Positions 8,491 through 17,654 are shown, counted from the stretch's first letter. The stretch is DNA of 64,000 nucleotides from JAUSFM01 sp964343705 (GCA_964343705.1 CAYFJX010000003.1:124001-188000); one strand, 5' to 3'. Numbers and translations are program-made. Notes: generated by a model not told the origin, from the sequence alone.

Positions 8491-9420
8491 ATGGCAGATA
8501 ATGCACCTACAGTTACCTTAACTAATGCAACTCCTCCAAGTCTACTTGGTGGGGCTTATTTCAAAGCTACAGCAAATGATGCAGGTGATAATCCAGGTAT
8601 TGTTTCTGGTCAATTCTATCAAAATGGTAATCTGGTAAAAGGCCTTGGTTTTAAGAACAACGCAGATGGGCCCTTACAGGCAGAGTATGACTCGGCAATT
8701 ACAGGTCCGTTTAATCAGAACGGGAAGCCAGGTACGTTTGTATATAAATTTGTGGCGACTGACAAGGCTGGTCAAACAGGCGAAGCAAGTCTGACTATTG
8801 ATTTTCAACTACCTAAACCAAAGCTTGCTATAGAGATGTCAGATGATGATACCACTTTGGTGTGCAAAGTCAAAGATGCTTGGAAAAATCCAGGCATAGA
8901 AAAAGTTACGCTTTACGAGGGCGAAAATATTATTGCAACTTATTCAGATCAATCAGCAGGTGGTGCTAAATCAGAGCATGAATATAAGTTTGAAACATTT
9001 GATACTGAATGGGCTAAGCCAGGATCAACTTATGATTTCAAATTCACAGTCGAACAAAATGGTCAAACCTTTACTTCAGAAATATTACAACACACCTACT
9101 CAGTTGACAAACCCGACACTAAAAAAGATGCTCCTGATGCTGGGGTTCCAGACGCTGGTACACCTGATGCTGGTAAAAAAGACGCAGATCTTGAGAAAAA
9201 GATTGCTGGCGAAGGAGAAGGAGAAGGTGAGGGTGAAGGAGAGGGTGAAGGTGAAGGCGAAGCAATTCCTGGCACACTTGTTCCGGAAATCCACGGACAA
9301 ACACCTTATCTTGGTTGCCAAGAAGGCGGACTTCTTTCTGCAGCACTTCTTTTTACAGCACTGTATAGTAGAATCCGTAGAAAGCGTCGTAGTAAACGAC
9401 TTCTAAGTACACGTGTCTAA
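8491..9420 (+). CDS. Tail-anchored Ig-like protein with PDAG and Gly-Glu repeats
   Basis: A 309-residue protein with two beta-sandwich (Ig-like) domains at about 5-105 and 108-210, a linker with repeated PDAG units, a (GE)n tract of about 16 residues, and a C-terminal segment GLLSAALLFTALYS followed by Arg/Lys-rich RIRRKRRSKR. No N-terminal signal is present, and the TATA box GTTATATAA near 8458-8467 supports ATG 8491 as a leaderless start. The Cys-Gly/hydrophobic/Arg tail resembles C-terminal sorting tags such as MYXO-CTERM in layout only. It is likely tail-anchored; orientation is uncertain. The repeat is coded by GAAGGAGAAGGT-like units at 9209-9261. Confidence 0.7.
   Translation: MADNAPTVTLTNATPPSLLGGAYFKATANDAGDNPGIVSGQFYQNGNLVKGLGFKNNADGPLQAEYDSAITGPFNQNGKPGTFVYKFVATDKAGQTGEASLTIDFQLPKPKLAIEMSDDDTTLVCKVKDAWKNPGIEKVTLYEGENIIATYSDQSAGGAKSEHEYKFETFDTEWAKPGSTYDFKFTVEQNGQTFTSEILQHTYSVDKPDTKKDAPDAGVPDAGTPDAGKKDADLEKKIAGEGEGEGEGEGEGEGEGEAIPGTLVPEIHGQTPYLGCQEGGLLSAALLFTALYSRIRRKRRSKRLLSTRV
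9209..9261 (+). repeat. Tandem hexanucleotide-like tract coding (Gly-Glu)n
   Basis: Imperfect GGNGAR units within the tail-anchored protein gene. Third positions vary (GGA, GGT, GGC), so the peptide is conserved more than the DNA, which argues for selection on the protein. Confidence 0.8.
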
Positions 9421-9456
9421 GCAAGCCTTAAATAGAAGCAGCGAATTCTTTTGCGC

Positions 9457-10098
9457 ATGGGATTGGGTGATCCGCTAATTGTGTTGAATTACCAGCAAGG
9501 TTCAGGTACTAAGTATGATACCATAGCTATTAATGTTCCCTCAATAGGTCATTCATTGACCTTTACTGCTTATGATATCTACAAGGGTGATGCAACTGGT
9601 GGGAAGGTTGTAGTGCATGTAGGTGGTATAAAGGTACGGCGTTTAGAACAAGAACACCGTATTGATGGTATTGAGGGTCCTGTGTCGTTTTATGCTTCCT
9701 TAACTACAGAAGGGGGCTTTGAAATTCTTAGTGATGAAATGCAAGTAAAGCCTCTTCCAAAGATGAAAAAAGCGTCAATTGCTCCAGCTGTTCAAAAGGA
9801 ATCCAAACAAGCTAAGCCACAGGTATATGTTCCAGCAGCACCTGAGCAATCTAATGAAGTTTCCCTTCCCTCTGACCTTGAAGAACAAGTTGAAACAAGC
9901 TTTATAGAGGGTGTGGCTACAGCTATTGGTGATACCTACCAGCAACTTAAAGAATACAATGCACGTACATCATTGGAAGTTTCGCCTGTTGACTTGCTCT
10001 TGATTGGTACATCAGTTATTGCTGCCTATGTTTTGGGCAAACGTCGGCAACGAAGTCTTATGAAGCGACACCAACTGCGCTTGCCAAGAGACTTGTAA
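9457..10098 (+). CDS. Tail-anchored hypothetical protein
   Basis: A 213-residue protein with an N-terminal beta-rich domain (about 1-95), a Pro/Lys-rich linker, a helical region and a C-terminal membrane helix VDLLLIGTSVIAAYVLG followed by KRRQRSLMKRH. Like its upstream neighbour it lacks a signal peptide and has a basic C-terminus. ATG 9457 is chosen over TTG 9451 because the box TTAAATA near 9428-9434 lies about 26 nt upstream. The two adjacent tail-anchored proteins may work together; no family is recognised. Confidence 0.7.
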   Translation: MGLGDPLIVLNYQQGSGTKYDTIAINVPSIGHSLTFTAYDIYKGDATGGKVVVHVGGIKVRRLEQEHRIDGIEGPVSFYASLTTEGGFEILSDEMQVKPLPKMKKASIAPAVQKESKQAKPQVYVPAAPEQSNEVSLPSDLEEQVETSFIEGVATAIGDTYQQLKEYNARTSLEVSPVDLLLIGTSVIAAYVLGKRRQRSLMKRHQLRLPRDL

Positions 10099-10189
10099 AC
10101 TTTGTTAATTCTTATGTTAGTACTTTTGTGTTACACTAAAACTATTTAAAGCCTCAAAGCAATACTCTTGGATAGTAAAGGGGGATACA

Positions 10190-12721
10190 ATGGCTAATCG
10201 TGATTTTCAACGAATGGATAAACTGTTAGGACCTCCTCCAGCACCAATTCTTTCTGCTCCTAAGAAAAAAGGCGGGCTTTTTTCCCGATTTAAACGTTCT
10301 AAATCAGAAACTTTTCTTCAAGAACCACGTGAAGATCGATCATCTGACAAGTCAACACTATCTAAGCAGGAGTTAAAAGAATACAAAGAACTCAAAAAAC
10401 ATAAACTTCAACTTGCACATAAAGAAGATGAACTGGCTAATATGGAACGTGAACTAAAGAACTATGAAAAACAATTAAAGGAATTACGTGATGTTAACTA
10501 TGATAAAGATAAAGCTCGTCGCGATTATGAAGAACTTACTGGAAAACGTGGTAAGCTAGAATCTCTTATTAAAGAAAAAGAGCAAATGCTCAAGGATCTT
10601 GACAGGCAGTTTTCTTCTCGTGACAAAAATACTAGTAAACGTGAAAAACACCTTGCAAAACGTGAGAGTGAAATAGAAAACTTTGCTGAAGAATTAGAAT
10701 CAGAGCGCGATTCAATTAAACAAGAGCTTAACAAACTCAATAAGGAACGATCTGTACAAAAAACCCGTGAAAAAGAGCTTGCGCAAAAAGAAAAACGTCT
10801 TGCTCGCCAACAAAAAGGCCTTACAAAGAGTAACAGTCAACTTGAACATGAACGTGACCGTTTGCAAAATGAAATAAGCAAACTTAAACATAAACAAGGA
10901 ACACTCAAAGCAGATATTCACAAAAACAAACACAAATACATTGGAAAACTTAAATCACTTACCAAACAAGACGCTGAAAGAGAGTATCGCAAAGAAAAAG
11001 AGCGACTCCTGAATGAGCGACTCAAATTTGAAGGTGATATTAAGGCACTTCTTCAAAAACGTGCAGATCTTGTTGCTGATGTGAAAAAAGCCCAACTTGA
11101 CCAAAAGAAAAAAGTTTCACGGGGTATACAATCACTTGAAAAGCAACGCGTACGATTAATTGAATCTGTTCGCACACTCAAACCAAAAGTTAAAGAACTC
11201 AAGCAAAAGGCAACTGGTGATTTTTACAATGTTGAAAAAAGAGAAAAAGCACTAAATGCAAGAGAATTAGCTTTTGAAAAACGCGAGGCATCTCTTAATG
11301 CTGCACAAGCAAAACTTGATCATTTGTCAACAACACTTAAACAACGAGCATTTGAACTTGAAAAACAAAGAAATTCTATAGGTGCTGAAAGTAATCAACT
11401 GGACGCAGAACAAGCTAGTTTCAAGGAACGTCTTAATCTGGAACAACAAAGATTTGAAATGGCAATTATTGAAAAAGAAGCACTTATGAAGAACAAGTAT
11501 CAAGTATGGGAAAAACAACTTGATCGTAGGGATAGGGCACTTAAACAATCAGAAAAAAAATATAATCGAGAAAAAGGAAAGTTACATCTTGAATTTGAAA
11601 AAGAGCGAGCAAAACTTGCTAAAGACATAAAATTAGAACGTGAGAATTTGTATCATGATTTACTACAACAAAAAGACCATCTCAGTAAGGACCTTGTTGA
11701 CCTTGAGACTCGAAAGAGAGAGTTTGAACATGCAATCTTGGAAAAAACTGAAACATTACATGATCTTAGTGAAACAGAAAAATTATTAGGTCAAAAAGAA
11801 GAAGGCATTTTGAAAAAGATTGAGGAGATGAAACAAGAAAGTCAAAAACTGAAAGCTCACGAAGATAATGTTATAGCTAAAGTTGTTGACCTTGAAAAAG
11901 ATCGGGACCTGCTTGATAACAAAGAAAACGAGCTTCTTGAAGTACTCAAAAAACTTGATGTTCGAGAATCTGAGTTAAAAGGGCAGGAACGAGAACTTGT
12001 TGTTCGCTCTCGTGATTTAGAACATCAGGCAAAGAAACTTGAACATCAGCGGAACGAGCTTGACAAACGTCTTGACAAAGTGCAAACCAATAAATTGCTT
12101 AAGCTTAACACTCATGCACTTGAGAAAAAAGCAGTTCGAATTGTTGGCGACATTGAAAAGTTGGGCAAGAAAAAAGAAAATCTTCTCAGGATTAACCAAC
12201 TCCGACGAGAAGTTGGAACACTTACTTCTTCTAAGAAAAAGATTACAAGTGAGCTTGAGAAAGAACGTGCAGCACTTGAAAAAGAGATTAACATGCTTGT
12301 TACTAAGGTTGCTGATATGGAACAGTTTGTTGTTGCAGAAGAACGACTCAAAGAACGTCAACATTTTGTCAGCAAAAAAGAAGAAGCACTTGCTGCTGAA
12401 CATGATCGAATTCAAACACAGCTTAACACCCTTGAACAAAATAGCACAAGGGCCTTAGCTGCAGCATCTTTTGCACACCAGCAAAAAGCAACAACCCAAG
12501 AATTATTTGATGCTGACAGTAGGGAAAAAGTTGAAATGTATGCTATGATAGAACAAGCACGTGACGCAATCATAGCAGGAAAGTTTGATTTAGCAAAACA
12601 AATTTACGTTACACTGCAGGAAGCTTACAAAAATTACAATCTTTCTGAAGAAGAACGCCGTAAAGTTTACTTTGAAGTTATTGAACTTAAGACAGACATT
12701 GAATTAGGCGTTCTTGCATGA
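10190..12721 (+). CDS. Long coiled-coil protein, 843 residues
   Basis: After a basic N-terminus (KKKGGLFSRFKRSKS near 26-40), residues 60-750 are almost continuous charged heptads rich in Lys, Glu, Leu and Arg, a very long coiled coil comparable in layout to SMC-arm or myosin-like proteins but without an ATPase. The C-terminal 80 residues form a small helical domain (EQARDAIIAGKFDLAKQIYV, then a TPR-like tail). GGGGAT precedes the ATG and a TATTTAAA box lies near 10143. A ParA ATPase gene follows, which suggests a cytoskeletal, partition or membrane-scaffold role; this is inference. Confidence 0.75.
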   Translation: MANRDFQRMDKLLGPPPAPILSAPKKKGGLFSRFKRSKSETFLQEPREDRSSDKSTLSKQELKEYKELKKHKLQLAHKEDELANMERELKNYEKQLKELRDVNYDKDKARRDYEELTGKRGKLESLIKEKEQMLKDLDRQFSSRDKNTSKREKHLAKRESEIENFAEELESERDSIKQELNKLNKERSVQKTREKELAQKEKRLARQQKGLTKSNSQLEHERDRLQNEISKLKHKQGTLKADIHKNKHKYIGKLKSLTKQDAEREYRKEKERLLNERLKFEGDIKALLQKRADLVADVKKAQLDQKKKVSRGIQSLEKQRVRLIESVRTLKPKVKELKQKATGDFYNVEKREKALNARELAFEKREASLNAAQAKLDHLSTTLKQRAFELEKQRNSIGAESNQLDAEQASFKERLNLEQQRFEMAIIEKEALMKNKYQVWEKQLDRRDRALKQSEKKYNREKGKLHLEFEKERAKLAKDIKLERENLYHDLLQQKDHLSKDLVDLETRKREFEHAILEKTETLHDLSETEKLLGQKEEGILKKIEEMKQESQKLKAHEDNVIAKVVDLEKDRDLLDNKENELLEVLKKLDVRESELKGQERELVVRSRDLEHQAKKLEHQRNELDKRLDKVQTNKLLKLNTHALEKKAVRIVGDIEKLGKKKENLLRINQLRREVGTLTSSKKKITSELEKERAALEKEINMLVTKVADMEQFVVAEERLKERQHFVSKKEEALAAEHDRIQTQLNTLEQNSTRALAAASFAHQQKATTQELFDADSREKVEMYAMIEQARDAIIAGKFDLAKQIYVTLQEAYKNYNLSEEERRKVYFEVIELKTDIELGVLA

Positions 12722-12872
12722 TTCTTGTGTACTTTCTGTGTTTTTAGACAAAACTCATCTTTTCTACAATCAAAATATTTATAAACAAGCGGAAGCTGGT
12801 ACGGTTTAGTTTACACTCAGAAGAGAAAAAAAGAGGAGAAAGTCTAAAAAAAGAGTCTAAAAGAGGGATAGC

Positions 12873-13679
12873 ATGAGAAAAATTTGTGTGATAAACCAAA
12901 AAGGTGGTGTGGGTAAGACCACAACAACAGTAAATCTGGGCATGGGTCTTGCTCGTGAAGGAAAAAAAGTTCTAATTATTGACCTTGACGCCCAAGGGAA
13001 TGTAAGTACCTGTCTTCCTGCAGAGTCAAAAAAAGATTTATTTGATTTACTTGTAGAAAATGCAGATCTTAAAGAATGCATTTCTGTAGTAACAGAAAAT
13101 CTAGACATTATCAAAAGTAAGGAAACACTTGCAAAAGCTGAGTTAATTCTTGTGGGTGAAAACGCGCGAGAAACTATCCTCAAACGAAAACTGCAAAATC
13201 TGGCAGGGTATGATTATGTTTTGCTTGACTGTCCACCATCATTAGGGCTTTTGAACCAAAACGCAATGCTTTTTGCAAATGAAGCACTTATTCCAGCTTC
13301 AACAGACATTTTGGGACTGGATGCGCTCAGAAAAATGAGACACATTATTGAAAAAATAAATGAAGTGTTTGGTCATTCATTGGTTGTTTCAAAGGTTGTA
13401 CCAACACTCTATGATGTGCGGAACAAAGTCTGTAACTCATGTCTTAAACAAATGCAGAGTGAGTTCTACGAGCTTGTATCAGATCCTGTACGAGTTAATG
13501 CAACTCTTAAGGAAGCCCCTGCAGAGAAAAAGTCCATCTTTGACTATGCAAATGCTTCACGTGGTGCAGAAGATTATCGTCGTCTGGTTAAACACGTACT
13601 TGCTGATGAAAGCAAGTATGGAAAGCTTGATCGCTCAGACGTGAAAATAAATGTTAAAGAAGCAGTTGCAACACATTAA
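12873..13679 (+). CDS. ParA/Soj-family ATPase
   Basis: A 268-residue deviant-Walker ATPase. KGGVGKTTTT near residues 10-19 is the deviant Walker A with the signature Lys, IIDLDAQGN is the A' motif and LLDCPPSLGLLN the Walker B region. Such proteins move DNA or large complexes over the nucleoid. No ParB or parS-like repeat is visible nearby; the upstream coiled-coil protein is the obvious candidate partner. A TATA box TATTTATAA near 12776 gives a leader of about 70 nt ending in an AGAGGGA ribosome site. A T-rich terminator region follows the stop. Confidence 0.9.
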   Translation: MRKICVINQKGGVGKTTTTVNLGMGLAREGKKVLIIDLDAQGNVSTCLPAESKKDLFDLLVENADLKECISVVTENLDIIKSKETLAKAELILVGENARETILKRKLQNLAGYDYVLLDCPPSLGLLNQNAMLFANEALIPASTDILGLDALRKMRHIIEKINEVFGHSLVVSKVVPTLYDVRNKVCNSCLKQMQSEFYELVSDPVRVNATLKEAPAEKKSIFDYANASRGAEDYRRLVKHVLADESKYGKLDRSDVKINVKEAVATH

Positions 13680-13735
13680 TTCTTTTTCTTTTTTCTTACT
13701 ATTTTTCTAATAAGTACGTTTTAAACATTTTTTAT
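13680..13735 (+). terminator. T-rich terminator after parA
   Basis: Runs of T on the coding strand directly after the parA stop, typical of archaeal intrinsic termination. No hairpin is seen. Confidence 0.5.
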
Positions 13736-13743
13736 GGCTACTC

Positions 13744-14190
13744 TTACCTTGGGTTTGGTCCTTGGTAGATTCTACGTTGTTCACGGTCTTCATACCGCTT
13801 TTCGCTTGACCTAACATAGGTGCCATGAGAAACATCTTTCTTTACTTTTGGTCCGCCTTCATTTACTCTAATACATCCACCATACTCACACTGGCAAGTA
13901 TCTGCATATGAGCAATGACATCGTTTATAACAGCCATACTTTTTCCTATAATTTTCTTTAGAAGGCGGTTCATTTACTATAAGTTTCCTAATTTTTGGTT
14001 CTTCAGCTACAACATTGCCTGTGAAAGCAGCCATCTGATCTTCTGAAATGTCATCAAGGTATTCAACAATGACAAACTCTTCAGTGGGTGTCTGATTAGT
14101 GCTCATAGAATGTAATCCAGCAACAGCAACTGCTGCAACTAAGAATATAAGGGCCAAACTGTGCTTGTCATCAACTCTTTTTCGGGCCAT
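13744..14190 (-). CDS. Membrane-anchored Cys-rich protein
   Basis: A 148-residue protein with one N-terminal membrane helix (LALIFLVAAVAVAGL), a short acidic stretch, the segment AAFTGNVVAEEP, and a Cys cluster CYKRCHCSYADTCQCEYGGC near residues 87-106. The cluster could bind metal or form disulfides in the extracellular part. TATA TTTTTAAAT centred near 14217 lies 27 nt from the ATG. No family is recognised. The TGNVV motif recurs in the lipoprotein at 37790. Confidence 0.7.
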   Translation of the reverse strand: MARKRVDDKHSLALIFLVAAVAVAGLHSMSTNQTPTEEFVIVEYLDDISEDQMAAFTGNVVAEEPKIRKLIVNEPPSKENYRKKYGCYKRCHCSYADTCQCEYGGCIRVNEGGPKVKKDVSHGTYVRSSEKRYEDREQRRIYQGPNPR

Positions 14191-14228
14191 ACCTAAAAAA
14201 TGGTGTTTTCAATTTAAAAAGTTTGTGT

Positions 14229-15290
14229 TTAAATTAGGCTTAGGGTGCTTCCTTCTATTTTGATCTTTTTCCCAGTCAGTAATTCTGTGGTGTACACATT
14301 GGTCTTGGTGTGGTTTGTGATCTTGGAAGTCTTGATGCTGCCACCTAGCAAGCCCATCATAGGGACTAACATGTCAGCAAGATGTCTATCAACAGCAGCA
14401 CCGCTTTCCATGTCTTCAATAAGTTGTTCTGCACATTCAACACCAACTGTTTCACTTCGCTTCCCTTTTTGGCCAAGGCCATCAGCACCGAGTCGAATAG
14501 GGTTCATAAAATCAATATCATTTGGATCTTTTGAATAAATTGCCCATAAGGTAATGCCACATCCTTCACTGAGTGTGTTCACATACTCAGTTCTTATATC
14601 TATTGGGCATGAAAGTTTCTTGGTAAGGGTGAGACGTGCTGCTCGAGACATACGCTCTGCAACTTGTTGTGCTTCCAACGCAGTTGACGCATGAGCAACA
14701 CCTTTGATCTGCATAAGTGTTCCTTGTTCTTGAATATCTACTTGTGGAGCGTTACTAATGGTTTCCATGGAAAACTTTGATTTGACTACAAGCTCAACCT
14801 GTCCACTTCCCTTAGGATAGTATCCTCTTCGTTGTAAACTACACTCAATATCAGCGTACTTTCGTAACTGGGGCAGTATAATTTCAGTGAAGTAATCAAA
14901 GCTTGGACTCCAAGCAACATCAGTGCCACCTGTTATTTTTAGTTTAAACTTTTGACCAGAGAACACACACGGTAAAAGAAGTGCTTGTAATAAAAGTGTG
15001 ATTGAGCCAGCAGTGCCAATATCAATGCTTAGTGTTCGTCCTTTTAGCCGGCCAGGAACATAAGTTATTTCTGTAGCACCAAGATCAGCGTTTTCAGTGT
15101 GAGCATTGCATAATTCTTTGAGTGCCTTTGTTGCATGCAAATGCTGAGCTTTCAGACCTGGAGTAGGTCTTCCTGCACGTATGTTATCAACAGAAAATGA
15201 TTTTAAAAGTAGTGTGCTCAGTGCAAGTCCTGTTCGTACTATCTGTCCACCACCCTCTAAGTGTGAACCATCAAGGTGTACTTTTGCCAT
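14229..15290 (-). CDS. rtcA: RNA 3'-terminal phosphate cyclase
   Basis: A 353-residue RtcA-family enzyme that uses ATP to convert RNA 3'-phosphate to the 2',3'-cyclic phosphate. The N-terminal GSHLEGGGQIVRTGLALS and PGLKAQHLHA motifs are diagnostic; GGTDVAWSPS and the C-terminal NHTKTNVYTTELL follow the family. The length is normal. A TATA-like TTTATAA about 27 nt upstream, inside the end of the upstream epimerase gene, suggests its own promoter. Confidence 0.95.
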   Translation of the reverse strand: MAKVHLDGSHLEGGGQIVRTGLALSTLLLKSFSVDNIRAGRPTPGLKAQHLHATKALKELCNAHTENADLGATEITYVPGRLKGRTLSIDIGTAGSITLLLQALLLPCVFSGQKFKLKITGGTDVAWSPSFDYFTEIILPQLRKYADIECSLQRRGYYPKGSGQVELVVKSKFSMETISNAPQVDIQEQGTLMQIKGVAHASTALEAQQVAERMSRAARLTLTKKLSCPIDIRTEYVNTLSEGCGITLWAIYSKDPNDIDFMNPIRLGADGLGQKGKRSETVGVECAEQLIEDMESGAAVDRHLADMLVPMMGLLGGSIKTSKITNHTKTNVYTTELLTGKKIKIEGSTLSLI

Positions 15291-15313
15291 TATGCCTGAG
15301 AGAAAATGATTTT

Positions 15314-16237
15314 TTATAAATGTGGTGTTTTAAACCACTCAACAGTCTGACGTAGTCCATCAGCAAAGTTTGTTTCAGCACGCCATCCAAGTATCTGGTG
15401 TGCTTTGTCAACACACAGTGTGCTGTGCCGAATGTCGCCTGGTCGTTCAGGCCCATGAGAAAAATTGCCACCGCCAGTCACTGTTTTTAGTTGTTCGCCC
15501 AGTTGGTTAACACTTGTTGCAGTACCACTGCCAATATTAAGAATTACATTTTCACCTTTGTCAAGTGCCAGAATATTTGCTTTAACAAGGTCTTTTACAT
15601 ACACATAATCTCGTGTTTGGTTGCCATCACCAAAAATAACACACTCTTTTCCTTCTTGCAGGGCCTGAATAAATGTGCTCACTACTCCTGCTTCACCACC
15701 TGCTTGGCGAGGACCATACACATTAGCGTAACGAAAGAGCACGTAAGGGATTTTGTATAAGTGTTCATAGGACTTTACATATAATTCACCAGCACGCTTA
15801 CCTGCGCCGTAGGGCGAAATTTGAAATAACACTTCCTCTTCCTTAAGCCCGTCTTTTCCAGGTTGTGCCTCTCCATACACTGCTGCAGATGATGCAAAAA
15901 GTATTTTCTTAACATCATGTTTCTTACAACATTCAAGCAGGTTTATTAACCCAAGAATATTTATTTCATAATCTTCAATTGGTTTTCCAACTGAGAATTC
16001 TGCAGATGCCTGGGCAGCGTGATGGTTAACAACGTCTGGCTTTTCTTTTTCAAAAACTTCTTGTAATTTTTGTAAGTCACGTATATCTACATTGTACAGT
16101 GTTGCTTTTTCATTTACATTTTTTTGTTTTCCTGTTGAAAGGTTGTCAACTATCACAACGTCATGTCCCTCTTCAATATAGCCTTCAACTATGTGGCTGG
16201 CGATAAAGCCAGCTCCTCCTGTTACCAGAATTTTCAT
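15314..16237 (-). CDS. NAD-dependent nucleotide-sugar epimerase (GalE-like)
   Basis: A 307-residue extended short-chain dehydrogenase. TGGAGFIAS at 6-14 binds NAD, FASSAAVYG supplies the Ser, and Y143-x3-K147 (SPYGAGKRAGE) is the catalytic pair; VFRY-like VLFRYANVYGPRQ follows. It probably epimerises a UDP- or dTDP-sugar for surface glycans; the exact substrate cannot be told. A GAGGAAT ribosome site precedes the start. Confidence 0.9.
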   Translation of the reverse strand: MKILVTGGAGFIASHIVEGYIEEGHDVVIVDNLSTGKQKNVNEKATLYNVDIRDLQKLQEVFEKEKPDVVNHHAAQASAEFSVGKPIEDYEINILGLINLLECCKKHDVKKILFASSAAVYGEAQPGKDGLKEEEVLFQISPYGAGKRAGELYVKSYEHLYKIPYVLFRYANVYGPRQAGGEAGVVSTFIQALQEGKECVIFGDGNQTRDYVYVKDLVKANILALDKGENVILNIGSGTATSVNQLGEQLKTVTGGGNFSHGPERPGDIRHSTLCVDKAHQILGWRAETNFADGLRQTVEWFKTPHL

Positions 16238-16292
16238 GATACTGTATTCCTCAATGAATTTTCTTTAGCCAGGCATGTTTACTAGGTAGATC

Positions 16293-16598
16293 TCACTTCT
16301 TTTTTTTCTTGCTTATGCCTGTGATTGTGCGAAGTTTTGATAATAACTTTCCAATTGCTTTTGCCTCTTTTGCAAATATGGTATCTCTTTTTTTTCTTTC
16401 CTTCATTGAACGTAGTTCTTTATCTTCTTGTATTAGTTTTTCAAAGTCACGTTTTGACTTTGCTGGGATTTTGATAGTTACAATGTCTAATGCTCGGCCA
16501 CTACGTTTATTACGCTTTGATGGGCGTTTAGCCTTGCTTTTCCTCTTCTTTGTTTTGTTTGCCTTCTTCTTTGGCCTGCTCTTCCTCTTTTTCATCAT
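16293..16598 (-). CDS. Lys-rich basic protein, 101 residues
   Basis: The N-terminal 35 residues are nearly all Lys, Arg, Ser and Asn, followed by a more ordinary domain (ALDIVTIKIPAKSKRDFEKL and a helical KEAKAIGKLLSKL). The first 71 nt overlap the 3' end of the upstream gene in another frame, where that protein is also low complexity, so the true start could be internal. It may bind nucleic acid. The non-low-complexity C-terminal part makes a real gene likely. Confidence 0.6.
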   Translation of the reverse strand: MMKKRKSRPKKKANKTKKRKSKAKRPSKRNKRSGRALDIVTIKIPAKSKRDFEKLIQEDKELRSMKERKKRDTIFAKEAKAIGKLLSKLRTITGISKKKKK

Positions 16599-17466
16599 TG
16601 CCTCTTTTTCTACTTTTCTTACTACTTGCTTCTTTATTTAATATTATTATATTGCCTCTTCCCTTTTTAATTTTTCTGATTTTCCCACTGTTTTCAAGAT
16701 CAGTCAATACTAAACTTATCTTAGCTTCAGATACAGGCATATCTTTGCGGATCTCTTTTTGTGTTGCTCGCCCTTCATGTTTTTCAAGAATACTTAGTAC
16801 TTGTTTACTATATTGGTCATCTTCATACTCAGTTAGATTCTTTTCAGGTGTAATTTCCTCTTCCATTACGTCATGCTTTGTTTCTTCTTTTTTGTCTGTG
16901 TTTTCACCCTGTGCGTGTGTTATTTTCTTTTGAGATCGTTTTTCCATTCGCTTTTTACGTCTATCAGGGTGCATCATTATCTTATAAAATATGTACAGTA
17001 CCACTATAAATATGCCACTTACCAATGTGAATATTGCTATTTTTACCCAGCTTCTGTCTTCTTCAATTACTTCCTCGACATCCAATGAGATATCTGTTAG
17101 AATTTCATCTTCTGTTTCAAAACTTGGCAACAAAAATAAATCAAATACATATGATCCATCTTCCTTAACAACAATACGCTCTTCAGTGGTGAGCACTGTG
17201 GCGTTTTCTTTGTAGTGTGCTTTGATAACATAACTTCCTTGATCAACATTAAATGCATAGCTGCCATTATTTGACACAACACGTTGCTTTGGTGTTGTGC
17301 TTATTTCAACAATTGCTTGATCAACACGTTCAAGATCTAGATCGTAGAGCATACCATGAATTTGTGCAGCACCTTGTACTGTGGGGACTACTACTAATGT
17401 GACCAGGACAAGCAGAGCTAAGAATATACTGGACTTACCTCTTGGACTATGCCTTTTTCGCCTCAT
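16528..17466 (-). CDS. Membrane-spanning winged-helix regulator
   Basis: A 312-residue protein with a signal/anchor (SSIFLALLVLVTLVVVPTVQG), an extracytoplasmic beta-sandwich of the carboxypeptidase-regulatory type (AQIHGMLYDLDLERVDQAIV through SYVFDLFLLP), a membrane helix (WVKIAIFTLVSGIFIVVLYI) and a cytoplasmic winged helix (QVLSILEKHEGRATQKEIRK, then AKISLVLTDLENSGKIRKI). This is the archaeal one-component layout in which an outside domain may control a DNA-binding domain inside. ATG 17466 is chosen because it starts the signal peptide and a TATA box lies at about 17487-17497. The tail is Lys/Glu low complexity. Confidence 0.8.
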   Translation of the reverse strand: MRRKRHSPRGKSSIFLALLVLVTLVVVPTVQGAAQIHGMLYDLDLERVDQAIVEISTTPKQRVVSNNGSYAFNVDQGSYVIKAHYKENATVLTTEERIVVKEDGSYVFDLFLLPSFETEDEILTDISLDVEEVIEEDRSWVKIAIFTLVSGIFIVVLYIFYKIMMHPDRRKKRMEKRSQKKITHAQGENTDKKEETKHDVMEEEITPEKNLTEYEDDQYSKQVLSILEKHEGRATQKEIRKDMPVSEAKISLVLTDLENSGKIRKIKKGRGNIIILNKEASSKKSRKRGNDEKEEEQAKEEGKQNKEEEKQG

Positions 17467-17634
17467 AACCTTTCCATTTTGCTCATGGTATAAAAGGATT
17501 ATGTTCCTCACTATTTGACAAGTAAAAACAAAAAGTGTGTTAAATATCTCTTTTTTAATCAAAAAAGGCCTAAAATCTATTTTTCTTATGAAAAGAGCCA
17601 GTATAAAGTTTTAATGGTGGAATGCTATTGCTAT

Positions 17635-17654
17635 AAAGCTTTACGTGAAGCTTT
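17635..17654. promoter_or_regulatory. Near-perfect 20-bp palindrome upstream of a TATA box
   Basis: AAAGCTT and AAGCTTT flank a TACGTG core, giving a near-perfect inverted repeat ending 11 bp before the TATA box at 17666-17673. The position suits a regulator-binding site for the exported coiled-coil gene at 17764. Confidence 0.45.

Noticed and set aside
9100..9346. Two minus-strand frames opposite the Gly-Glu repeat
   Set aside because: They consist of repeated Phe/Thr/Leu/His read from the repeat on the other strand.
12017..12458. Long frames on both strands inside the coiled-coil gene
   Set aside because: They are shadows of Lys/Glu-rich codons; the coiled-coil frame explains the region.
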